From NCBI GenBank assembly GCA_030588275.1, contig JAUUYJ010000106.1, forward strand, positions 1 through 8,198: DNA of 8,198 nucleotides, read 5' to 3'. This DNA comes from Candidatus Zixiibacteriota bacterium (GTDB taxonomy: Bacteria > Zixibacteria > MSB-5A5 > GN15 > JAAZOE01). Position numbers and translations under genes: made by a program. The first letter of the stretch is position 1. Every line of letters starts with the position of its first letter. Shown one piece after another: positions 1 through 6,390 of the stretch. Below the pieces are notes generated by a model. It was not told where the DNA came from. It ran no database searches and saw nothing but the letters and a program-made list of their open reading frames with translations.

Positions 1-885
1 AAACCGTCCTCGTTCAAGAGGAAACGGCGCAAATCAAAAACTCCGGCTCTCGATCATTTTGGTCGTGACCTTACCGAAATGGCCCGCCGGGGCCGACTCG
101 ATCCGATCATCGGACGCCAGAATGAAATCGAACGGGTTACCCAGATTCTCTCCCGTCGCAAAAAGAACAATCCGGTCTTAATCGGCGAACCGGGTGTTGG
201 CAAAACCGCTATCGTCGAAGGGTTAGCCCAACGGATCACCGAAGGGAAAGTTCCTCAAACGTTGGAAGGTAAACGGGTTGTTACACTTGATATGGCCTCT
301 CTGGTCGCCGGAACCAAATACCGGGGACAGTTTGAAGAACGTCTCAAATCGGTCATGACCGAAATCATGAACTCCCGCGACGTTATTATCTTTATTGATG
401 AGTTGCACACCATCGTCGGTGCTGGTGGTGCCGAAGGTTCACTGGATGCTTCCAATATATTCAAACCGGCTCTGTCACGCGGTGAACTGCAATGTATCGG
501 AGCCACGACTCTCAATGAATTCCGTAAATACATCGAAAAAGATGGAGCTTTGGAGCGTCGTTTCCAAATGGTTATGGTCGAGCAACCGAACGAAAAGGAT
601 ACTATCGAAATCCTCAAAGGGTTGCGTCCCCGCTACGAAGAACATCATAAGATCAAAATCTCCGACGAAGCTGTCGAGGAATCGGTCAAGCTGTCCAGCC
701 GTTATATTTCCGGCAAATTCCAGCCGGATAAATCGATCGACGTCATGGATGAGGCTGGCTCGCGAGCCCACCTTGCCTCCTATACCAAGCCAAAAGAGTT
801 TTCCGAAATCGAAACTGAAATTTCTGAGCTGGCCGAGAATAAGGAAGATGCGGTCAAGAATCAGGCGTTTGAAACTGCCGCTTAA
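1..885 (+). CDS. clpC: ClpC-type Clp ATPase, first part (NBD1 and start of middle domain), 5' partial, ended by a premature TAA
   Basis: The frame is open from base 1, so the start codon and the N-terminal Clp-N domain lie to the left of the window. ClpC is a cytoplasmic AAA+ unfoldase that feeds substrates to the ClpP protease. The fragment opens with a basic linker, then the typical TPALDHFGRDLTE entry to NBD1. Counting codons from base 1, Walker A GEPGVGKT is at 62-69, Walker B with IDEL at 132-135, the GAGGAEGS loop follows it, and the ERRF arginines are at 186-187. The UVR-like middle domain starts near codon 278 (NQAFETAA) and is cut by TAA at 883-885 where family members carry a residue such as Glu, Lys or Ser. 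The same frame continues beyond the stop with the rest of ClpC. Identity is certain. Whether the gene is functional, a pseudogene or miscalled at one base is open. Confidence 0.93.
   Translation, partial: KPSSFKRKRRKSKTPALDHFGRDLTEMARRGRLDPIIGRQNEIERVTQILSRRKKNNPVLIGEPGVGKTAIVEGLAQRITEGKVPQTLEGKRVVTLDMASLVAGTKYRGQFEERLKSVMTEIMNSRDVIIFIDELHTIVGAGGAEGSLDASNIFKPALSRGELQCIGATTLNEFRKYIEKDGALERRFQMVMVEQPNEKDTIEILKGLRPRYEEHHKIKISDEAVEESVKLSSRYISGKFQPDKSIDVMDEAGSRAHLASYTKPKEFSEIETEISELAENKEDAVKNQAFETAA
883..885 (+). other. In-frame ochre stop inside clpC
   Basis: GCC GCT TAA TAT CGG GAC: the codons on both sides encode conserved ClpC middle-domain residues in the same frame. One substitution (for example GAA, AAA or CAA to TAA) explains it. 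TAA is also the ordinary stop of rpmA, the peptidase and the rhodanese gene here, so general reassignment of TAA is excluded. Confidence 0.95.
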
Positions 886-2043
886 TATCGGGACGAACTA
901 AAGTTCAAAAAGGAAAAACTGGCTGAGATGCAAAAGGCCTGGTCCCAGCAACGTGAAAAAGAACAGATTTCGTTAACCGGTGAGGATATCGCTTTAGTCG
1001 TTTCGAGCATTACCGGTATTCCCCTTTTCCGGCTTGAGGAAAAAGAATCAAAGCGTCTCCTGCGGATGGAAGAATCGCTCAAAAAGCGGATCATCGGTCA
1101 GGATGAGGCAATCAGCGTTATCACCCGAGCGATTCGTCGTTCACGCGCTGGTCTTGGCGACCCGCGTCGCCCGATTGGATCATTTTTATTCCTCGGACCA
1201 ACCGGTGTCGGGAAAACCGAACTAACCCGCCAACTGTCCGATTTTCTTTTTGAAGATGCCGAATCATTAGTTCGGATCGACATGTCGGAATATATGGAAA
1301 AATTTGCCGTCTCCCGACTGATCGGAGCCCCTCCCGGGTACGTCGGTTACGAAGAGGGTGGCCAGCTAACCGAACGGGTTCGTCGCAAACCGTATTCAGT
1401 TGTCCTTCTTGATGAAATCGAAAAAGCTCATCCGGAAGTGTTTAACATCCTCCTCCAATTATTGGATGACGGCCAACTGACCGACAGCTTCGGCAGAAAA
1501 GTTGATTTCAAAAATACCGTTATCATTATGACCTCAAATATCGGAACCAAGCAACTCGGTGCCGAAAAGAAGGTCGGCTTCGCCACTACTGAAGGCGGCC
1601 CCGATCATGACTCAATAAAGAAAACGATTAACGATGAGTTACGGAAAATTTTCAACCCGGAACTTCTCAATCGTATTGATGAAACGGTTATTTTCCAATC
1701 GTTGACGATTGATGATATCATGGAAATCATCGATATTCTCCTACTCGACCTGGCCAATCGTCTGGCCGATAAGGGGATATCTTTCAACTTCACCGAAGAG
1801 GGCAAAAAGTGGTTGGCCCAAAAAGGGTTTGAACCAGCCTTTGGTGCCCGCCCCCTTAAGCGAGCGATTCAAAAATATCTGGAAGATCCGTTGGCTGAGG
1901 AGATCCTGCGTGGTCAATATGCCGGTGATGTTGAGCTTGAAATTGATGTCAATGAGGAAACCGATCTGCTCAAGTTTGATTTCAAGCGTGGCGGTTCGGC
2001 TAAAAAAGAATCAGAGAAACAGACCGATTCTGTTAACTCCTAG
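886..2043 (+). CDS. clpC: ClpC-type Clp ATPase, second part (end of middle domain, NBD2, C-terminal domain), same frame after the internal TAA
   Basis: This is the direct in-frame continuation of the preceding fragment; YRDELKFKKEKL completes the UVR-like motif. The first ATG is at 928, with AAGGA about 13 bases upstream, so an independent start there is possible but not well supported. Numbered from that ATG, Walker A GPTGVGKT is at 90-97, Walker B LLDE at 160-163, sensor 1 TSN at 202-204, NRID at 248-251 and sensor 2 GARPL at 306-310. A VGF tripeptide at 216-218 sits where ClpC proteins carry the ClpP-docking loop, so partnership with ClpP is expected. The charged tail ends at TAG 2041-2043. 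All catalytic residues of NBD2 are intact and there is no frameshift, which argues for a recent single change or a sequencing error rather than an old decaying gene. The two halves together would form one ClpC. Confidence 0.92.
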   Translation, partial: YRDELKFKKEKLAEMQKAWSQQREKEQISLTGEDIALVVSSITGIPLFRLEEKESKRLLRMEESLKKRIIGQDEAISVITRAIRRSRAGLGDPRRPIGSFLFLGPTGVGKTELTRQLSDFLFEDAESLVRIDMSEYMEKFAVSRLIGAPPGYVGYEEGGQLTERVRRKPYSVVLLDEIEKAHPEVFNILLQLLDDGQLTDSFGRKVDFKNTVIIMTSNIGTKQLGAEKKVGFATTEGGPDHDSIKKTINDELRKIFNPELLNRIDETVIFQSLTIDDIMEIIDILLLDLANRLADKGISFNFTEEGKKWLAQKGFEPAFGARPLKRAIQKYLEDPLAEEILRGQYAGDVELEIDVNEETDLLKFDFKRGGSAKKESEKQTDSVNS

Positions 2044-2204
2044 GCAGATGTTGGAGTGCAACGACGTACAGCTGCCTACCCCCCCCCTTGCGGGGGTGAA
2101 TATTTTTAGAGCAAGTAGGAGCGAAAGCGATTCGATCCCGTAGAGCGTAATCCCTAAGGGGCGTACTGGTTCCTATCCCTGAGCTTAGCGAATGAAGTTA
2201 TTGC

Positions 2205-2236
2205 AAAAAGCCGGAGGAGTTCCCCTCCGGTTTTTT
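2205..2236 (+). terminator. Rho-independent terminator after clpC
   Basis: The hairpin CCGGAGG (2211-2217) and CCTCCGG (2224-2230) has a six-base loop and is followed by TTTTTT (2231-2236). The stem is preceded by AAAAAG, so it can also work on the other strand. It ends the clpC transcript 170 bases after the stop codon. Confidence 0.9.
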
Positions 2237-2266
2237 ATATCGAGCAAGATCGAGCCTATTTATCGC

Positions 2267-2294
2267 TTGCTTTATTTTACCAATTCTTTATACT
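2267..2294 (+). promoter_or_regulatory. Predicted sigma-70-like promoter of rpmA
   Basis: TTGCTT at 2267-2272 and TATACT at 2289-2294 are separated by 16 bases, just downstream of the clpC terminator. It would give a leader of roughly 70 bases before rpmA. The 7-base direct repeat ATCGAGC (2239-2245 and 2249-2255) lies immediately upstream. CGAGCCT (2251-2257) and its complement AGGCTCG (2298-2304) flank the promoter. Confidence 0.6.
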
Positions 2295-2373
2295 TAGAGG
2301 CTCGAATCGATAATTGACGAGACAAGCGGTAACAAAGAAGAATAGCGTAACGAATTTTAGAAGGATTTAGACA

Positions 2374-2625
2374 ATGGCACACAAAAAAGGTGTAGGTTCC
2401 TCCAAGAACGGTCGTGACTCAAACGGCCAAAGACGCGGCGTAAAAGTTTATGGTGGCCAGGCAATCCCGGCCGGATCGATTCTCGTTCGCCAATGCGGAT
2501 CGCGGATTTTAGCTGGTGACAATGTTGGCATCGGCAAAGACTGGACCTTGTTTGCCAAGATCACCGGCGTCGTCAAATATGAGCGTGTCGGCAAAGACCG
2601 CAAAAAAGTCTCCGTCCTTCAGTAA
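2374..2625 (+). CDS. rpmA: 50S ribosomal protein L27
   Basis: This 83-residue protein matches bacterial L27 in length and sequence. It has the N-terminus MAHKKGVGSSKNGRDS, the GQRRGVKVYGGQ block, IPAGSILVRQ, GDNVGIGKDWTLFA, and a basic end. The flexible N-terminal tail of L27 reaches the peptidyl transferase centre of the large ribosomal subunit; the gene begins directly with MAHKKG and has no Firmicutes-type cleavable extension. An AAGGA element about ten bases upstream supports the start. In most bacteria rpmA follows rplU (L21), but here the gene upstream is clpC and L21 is not in the window, so rpmA has its own promoter and its own terminator. Identification is secure. Confidence 0.97.
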   Translation: MAHKKGVGSSKNGRDSNGQRRGVKVYGGQAIPAGSILVRQCGSRILAGDNVGIGKDWTLFAKITGVVKYERVGKDRKKVSVLQ

Positions 2626-2712
2626 CACGGACTAATCCGTTTTTGACAAACGAGCCGGTGCTGGGCTGATAGTTTTGCATATGTAGGTTGAGACTGGCGG
2701 TACAAAAAATTC

Positions 2713-2745
2713 AAAACCCCACTTCATATGAAGCGGGGTTTTTTT
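2713..2745 (+). terminator. Rho-independent terminator after rpmA
   Basis: AAAACCCC-A-CTTC (2713-2725), loop ATAT, GAAG-C-GGGGTTTT: a stem with one A-C mismatch, followed by seven T (2739-2745). It lies 87 bases after the rpmA stop and is also symmetrical enough to act on the minus strand. Confidence 0.88.
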
Positions 2746-2764
2746 GTTGGGTGGGGGTGGGGGA
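2735..2764 (+). other. G-run cluster, possible G-quadruplex
   Basis: GGGG of the terminator stem is followed by TTTTTTTGTT and then GGG T GGGGG T GGGGG. Four G-tracts of three or more within about 30 bases fit the G-quadruplex pattern on the plus strand. Only the pattern is seen; formation is not shown. Confidence 0.4.
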
Positions 2765-2905
2765 ACATTAGGAGTAAAGCGGGATATGATAAGCTATTCG
2801 GACAGTCATTGACTGGTTCTTCAATAGAATTAATTTCCCCGCATCCGCTTGCCTTTCGTCGTATTTATCTTACCTTTTCTAACTACAACGACTAACTGAC
2901 ATACC

Positions 2906-3745
2906 ATGATCGAACTAAACAACTTTATCCACAATGGAACCAAGGCAATCAGGCCGTATATCGCCGGCGTTCCCGGCTTTATCGAACAGCTCGACCAACC
3001 GGGCCAACTTGAAACAACCTCTCTGCGTTCCAAGTCACCGGAGCAGTACATCCGCAATATGTTGGCAGTCGCGGTTCTCAATCGGATTAACCGCCAATCG
3101 TTTCTGCAAACGGAGCGAAAAATAATCGTCCTGCCGGACTGTCTCAAAAATTATGGCACTCATGACTGTTGCAAAGCGGACAACGGCAACGATTACGCCT
3201 GCACTCAATGCCACGCCGATTGCATCGTCTTCGAGGCGGTCGAGCGGTTCGGCAACAGCCACACTTCAATCATTTTAGAACCGGAAGATATGGACAGTTA
3301 TTTCAAACAGGTGCGCCGAGATCATGGCACCGTTGGCGTCATCGGGATCGCCTGTGCCCTGACCCTTCTTTCCGGATTTGCCAAAACGCTGAGGTATGGT
3401 CACCCAACGCAGGGTCTCTTTCTCAATTATTCCAGTTGTGCGCATCATTGGTCCAACCCGGGACAAAACAGCTCCTTTTCGTTTCATCGCTTAGGCCAGA
3501 TTGTGGAAAACCGCCAGACGACCGAGTTTGACTCAGCCCCAACCACCGCTCCAACCTATTCACTTTCAGGCAAAAACGGTTCTTCCAATGAATTCTATAA
3601 CATTCTGGATCGTTTAGCCGTCGAATTTGAAACGGATATTCTGCCATATTATATTGAGATGAATCCGTTAGCCGACATCTTCGAACTATCACAGGAGATC
3701 ATCGAAGATCTCGTCCCCGACCCAATCGCTCGCGAAGAAAGTTAG
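2906..3745 (+). CDS. DUF116-like cysteine-rich protein, probable metal or Fe-S binding
   Basis: This 279-residue soluble protein has no signal peptide or membrane segment. Residues 72-180 follow the layout of the DUF116 family: IIVLPDCLKN (74-82, family LPHCLR), a cysteine cluster CC (88-89) and CxxCxxxC (99, 102, 106), a GVIGIAC strand (144-150, family GVAC), and a QGLFLNYSSC segment (169-178, family GV.L...GC). All eight cysteines fall in this part, which suggests a zinc or iron-sulfur site; that is an inference. The N-terminal 70 and C-terminal 90 residues are not recognised. The reaction of DUF116 proteins is unknown to me. TGA at 2897-2899 in the same frame limits the start to ATG 2906, which lacks a Shine-Dalgarno. 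The gene stands alone between terminators. The call is by remembered family pattern, without a search. Confidence 0.7.
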   Translation: MIELNNFIHNGTKAIRPYIAGVPGFIEQLDQPGQLETTSLRSKSPEQYIRNMLAVAVLNRINRQSFLQTERKIIVLPDCLKNYGTHDCCKADNGNDYACTQCHADCIVFEAVERFGNSHTSIILEPEDMDSYFKQVRRDHGTVGVIGIACALTLLSGFAKTLRYGHPTQGLFLNYSSCAHHWSNPGQNSSFSFHRLGQIVENRQTTEFDSAPTTAPTYSLSGKNGSSNEFYNILDRLAVEFETDILPYYIEMNPLADIFELSQEIIEDLVPDPIAREES

Positions 3746-3763
3746 CCCCAATAAGCGGGGTTT
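3744..3763 (+). terminator. Weak terminator-like hairpin at the end of the DUF116-like gene
   Basis: AGCCCC (3744-3749) pairs with GGGGTT (3757-3762), including one G-U pair, around AATAAGC. The stem overlaps the stop codon. Only three T follow, so termination would be weak, but the shape resembles the C4/G4 terminators elsewhere in the window. Confidence 0.35.
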
Positions 3764-3826
3764 CAAAAATAAATTGCCCCGGCAAGAAGAGGTGCAAATA
3801 AAAATAACCAGGAATACCATAACTGC

Positions 3827-3856
3827 TTGCAACCAGCACCTTCATTATGCTATTTT
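3827..3856 (+). promoter_or_regulatory. Possible promoter of the peptidase gene
   Basis: TTGCAA (3827-3832) and TATTTT (3851-3856) have 18 bases between them; TATGCT (3846-3851) overlaps but is too close. The match is moderate and based only on position and consensus. Confidence 0.3.
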
Positions 3857-3903
3857 CAACTCCCGGAATAGTTAGATAAATGTGACAAAATTAAGAGGTA
3901 ACG

Positions 3904-5877
3904 ATGAAAATAAATAACGATCAGATAGAAAATATTGTCGACTCCATAGTTGATCGCTTTGGTGAACCCGAACGTCACCGGATTAGACGAGGCCTCACCG
4001 GTGTCGCCAACCTCTGGACCGAAGATGATGGCGACAGTTCGCAATTTGAATCTTTTTGTCGCGACAATTTTATTCCGGCCGGTGATCGCCTGACTCAAAT
4101 GTTTGACAAACTGGATGAGTATTTTGAAGCACTGGATGGCCATTTCAATTCGATGGCTCAGGACTTACAAATGAATATCCATCTTGATCGGGGAGAACTA
4201 ACCGAGATTGACAATATCTTTGGAGCCTTTGATGCCGCCTCGCATCTTGATGACGATCTATACAAAAATAAAATAGCCTTTCAGGTTCTGCTCAATTTCC
4301 CTCGCCAGACTCTTCAGGAAAAAAATGATCAGGGTGCCGATTGGACCAATCGTCAATGGGGCATGGCCCGCCTGGGAGATAGATTTCCCGCCCGCGTTCC
4401 AGCCGATCTGCAACAATCATTATCTGACATCATAACCGCTGGCGAAACATACATAGCACAGTACAACATTCATCTGGGAAATTTAATTGGAGAAGACAAA
4501 AAGGAAAACCTCTTTCCAAAAGATTTGGTTCTCATCAGCCATTGGGGTTTACGAGATGAACTCAAATCCAATTACGCATCTGGTGATGGGTTGGAAAAGC
4601 AGGAGATAATTTATAAGGTGATGGAACGGATCATAGCTCAGGAAATTCCCAGCCTGGCGATCAATAATCCAAACATGAAATGGAATCCGTACAACAACCT
4701 TCTGACCTCCGATGGTATTGAAGCCGGCGGGCTTAGTGAAACCGACGAACGCTACCAGCATATCCTGAACATTTTTCATGGAATGCAAAAGATCGACAAG
4801 TTTTATCCTGAGTACCCCACCTATATCCAGCGCAAATTTGACCTTGAGCGCGAGATATCAGAACAGGAGATTGAAAAGCTATTCACCCAACTGTTGTCCT
4901 CCCCTCAGCTAAAGCAGGTTGGCAAATTAATTGAAAAACGGGTCGGCCGAAAATTGCAACCGTTCGACATTTGGTACGATGGATTTAAATCACGCAGTTC
5001 AATCTCAGGAAAAAAACTGGATCAAATGGCGGCTGACAAATATTCCAACCTGGCCAAGTTCGCCAGCGGGATAGAAACCATTCTGTGCGACCTAAAATTT
5101 CCGCCCGATAGAGCGAAATTTATCGCTCCCCATATCGCAGTCGATCCGGCCCGTGGTGCCGGACATGCCTGGGGTGCCAATATGAAAAAAGGGATCTCCC
5201 GTTTGCGAACCCGTGTCCCGCAATCAGGGATGGATTATCAGGGGTTTAATATTGCCGCCCACGAACTGGGGCATTGTGTCGAGCAAACCATTTCACTTCA
5301 GAATCTTCCGTATCATTTCAATCAGGGTGTGCCAACTTCCGGTTTTTCCGAAGCGTTCGCCTTTATCTTTCAGGATCGTGATATGGATATGTTGGGATAT
5401 AATTCTGAAAACGGGACTGATGATCAGGCGGGATATCTCAAGAGCCTTGATATCTTTTGGGGAACGGCTGAAATTATGGCGGTTTCGTTACTTGATATCA
5501 AAATCTGGAACTGGATGTACGAAAACCCCAAAGCGACTGCCGAGCAGTTAAAAATAGCAACGATTTCAGCGGCGCAGGAAATTTGGAATCGCTTTTTTGC
5601 CGATATTTTTGGTTCGCACGACGCCACAATTCTTGGAATCTATTCACATATGATTGCCTACCCGCTCTATCTGGCCGAGTACCCACTGGGACACCTGATA
5701 CAATTTCAGATAGAAAAGCATATTGAAGACAAGAATCTGGGTGTGGAGATGGAGAGGATTTGTTCCGCCGGAAATATTCTGCCCCAACTCTGGATGCAAA
5801 AGGCAGTTGGCCAAAATATCTCTACTGTGCCGATGTTATCCGCCGTCGATGATGCCTTAAATATTTTGGATAAATAA
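3904..5877 (+). CDS. Divergent M3-like zinc metallopeptidase (oligoendopeptidase-related)
   Basis: This 657-residue protein carries the gluzincin zinc site HELGH at 453-457 (AAHELGHCVEQT). A Glu at 483 in GFSEAFAFIF, 30 residues after the first His, is close to the spacing in M3 and M32 peptidases. Near the C-terminus, YSHMIAYPLYLAEYPLGHL (580-598) resembles the HFY..FYVYQYATG segment of M3B oligoendopeptidases, which supplies the substrate-binding tyrosine. The long helical N-terminal part contains a distinct block, ISHWGLRDELKSNY (211-224) and WNPYNN (260-265), which I do not know from classical PepF. No signal peptide is present, so cytoplasmic cleavage of short peptides is likely. AGAGG at 3894-3898 lies five bases before the ATG. 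A terminator is absent after the gene, so the rhodanese gene 44 bases on may be cotranscribed. Peptidase class is fairly sure; the substrate is unknown. Confidence 0.8.
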   Translation: MKINNDQIENIVDSIVDRFGEPERHRIRRGLTGVANLWTEDDGDSSQFESFCRDNFIPAGDRLTQMFDKLDEYFEALDGHFNSMAQDLQMNIHLDRGELTEIDNIFGAFDAASHLDDDLYKNKIAFQVLLNFPRQTLQEKNDQGADWTNRQWGMARLGDRFPARVPADLQQSLSDIITAGETYIAQYNIHLGNLIGEDKKENLFPKDLVLISHWGLRDELKSNYASGDGLEKQEIIYKVMERIIAQEIPSLAINNPNMKWNPYNNLLTSDGIEAGGLSETDERYQHILNIFHGMQKIDKFYPEYPTYIQRKFDLEREISEQEIEKLFTQLLSSPQLKQVGKLIEKRVGRKLQPFDIWYDGFKSRSSISGKKLDQMAADKYSNLAKFASGIETILCDLKFPPDRAKFIAPHIAVDPARGAGHAWGANMKKGISRLRTRVPQSGMDYQGFNIAAHELGHCVEQTISLQNLPYHFNQGVPTSGFSEAFAFIFQDRDMDMLGYNSENGTDDQAGYLKSLDIFWGTAEIMAVSLLDIKIWNWMYENPKATAEQLKIATISAAQEIWNRFFADIFGSHDATILGIYSHMIAYPLYLAEYPLGHLIQFQIEKHIEDKNLGVEMERICSAGNILPQLWMQKAVGQNISTVPMLSAVDDALNILDK

Positions 5878-5908
5878 TCTTATAAGCGATCAAAGAGAAT
5901 GCGAATAT

Positions 5909-5914
5909 GGAGGT
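5909..5914 (+). promoter_or_regulatory. Ribosome binding site that fixes the start of the rhodanese gene
   Basis: GGAGGT lies seven bases before ATG 5922. It would be inside the coding region if the upstream in-frame ATG at 5907 were used, so 5922 is the better start. Confidence 0.85.
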
Positions 5915-5921
5915 ATCCCAT

Positions 5922-6374
5922 ATGACCAGAACATTAACGTTTTTCATCTGTGGCCTGTGTGGCCTGTGCGCCCCGTTTTTGATTGTCGGATGCAACTCCG
6001 GAAATGATCAAGCAAATAATGAAACTCAAGCGGAAGAAAAAATGACCCAGATTTCAGTCTCTCTACTACATCAAATGGTCGAATCGAATCAGAAATTATT
6101 CTTACTCGATGTCCGCACCGAGCCAGAATTCGACGACACCCGGCTATCATTCACCGACCTCAGAATTTCATACGACAGCCTCAAAGATGCTTTGGATCAA
6201 CTCCCGGAAGACAAAGCCATCTATATCTACTGCTTTTGCCGTTCGGGACGGCGCAGTGATATCGCCGCAGAAATCCTTAGGCAAAATGGATATATCAATG
6301 CCATCAACGTCACCGGCGGTATCATCGCCTGGGGCGATGCCGGTTACAATGTCGTCCGAGGATCAGATCAATAA
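5922..6374 (+). CDS. Rhodanese-domain lipoprotein
   Basis: This 150-residue protein starts at ATG 5922. Residues 1-24 form a lipoprotein signal peptide: a short basic start, a hydrophobic stretch containing three cysteines, and the lipobox IVGC with the acylated Cys at 24. The next residues, NSGND, contain no Asp at position +2, compatible with the outer membrane in a Gram-negative cell facing the periplasm. The rhodanese domain follows: LFLLDVRTEPEF (59-70), the active-site loop CRSGRR (106-111) with catalytic Cys106, and TGGIIAWGDAGYNV (131-144). Single-domain periplasmic rhodaneses bind or transfer sulfane sulfur; the substrate here is not evident. A further Cys at 104 (CFC) could form a disulfide or persulfide relay with Cys106, which is an inference. 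It follows the peptidase by 44 bases and may share its transcript, although the two functions have no known link. Confidence 0.9.
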   Translation: MTRTLTFFICGLCGLCAPFLIVGCNSGNDQANNETQAEEKMTQISVSLLHQMVESNQKLFLLDVRTEPEFDDTRLSFTDLRISYDSLKDALDQLPEDKAIYIYCFCRSGRRSDIAAEILRQNGYINAINVTGGIIAWGDAGYNVVRGSDQ

Positions 6375-6390
6375 CCAGGGCGGTTTTTAT

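Larger units (their letters stand above)
2044..2373 (+). other. Spacer between clpC and rpmA with structured DNA
   Basis: No gene is seen in these 330 bases. Immediately after the clpC stop there is a run of nine C (2079-2087) facing GGGGG (2092-2096) across TTGC, then TGAATATTTTT. CCTAC at 2075-2079 can also pair with GTAGG at 2115-2119, with GCT/AGC outside it, so a larger fold of about 50 nt is possible. A segment at 2177-2194 (CCCTGAGCTTAGCGAATG) resembles the CCTGAGC...GAAGG type of short intergenic repeat seen in many bacteria. The strong terminator (2205-2236) and the rpmA promoter (2267-2294) occupy the right half. Confidence 0.6.

Noticed and set aside
883..885. Recoding of TAA as a sense codon in this organism
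   Set aside because: Three other well-supported genes in the window end in TAA at the expected protein length, and the context TAA-TAT is not a known leaky readthrough signal.
2626..2712. A possible tRNA or small RNA gene between rpmA and its terminator
   Set aside because: No cloverleaf arms, T-loop motif or internal promoter of its own could be seen; it reads as a plain 3' untranslated region.
2830..3147. A 105-codon minus-strand open frame over the start of the DUF116-like gene
   Set aside because: It is antisense to a gene with clear family motifs, and its own translation shows no recognisable domain.
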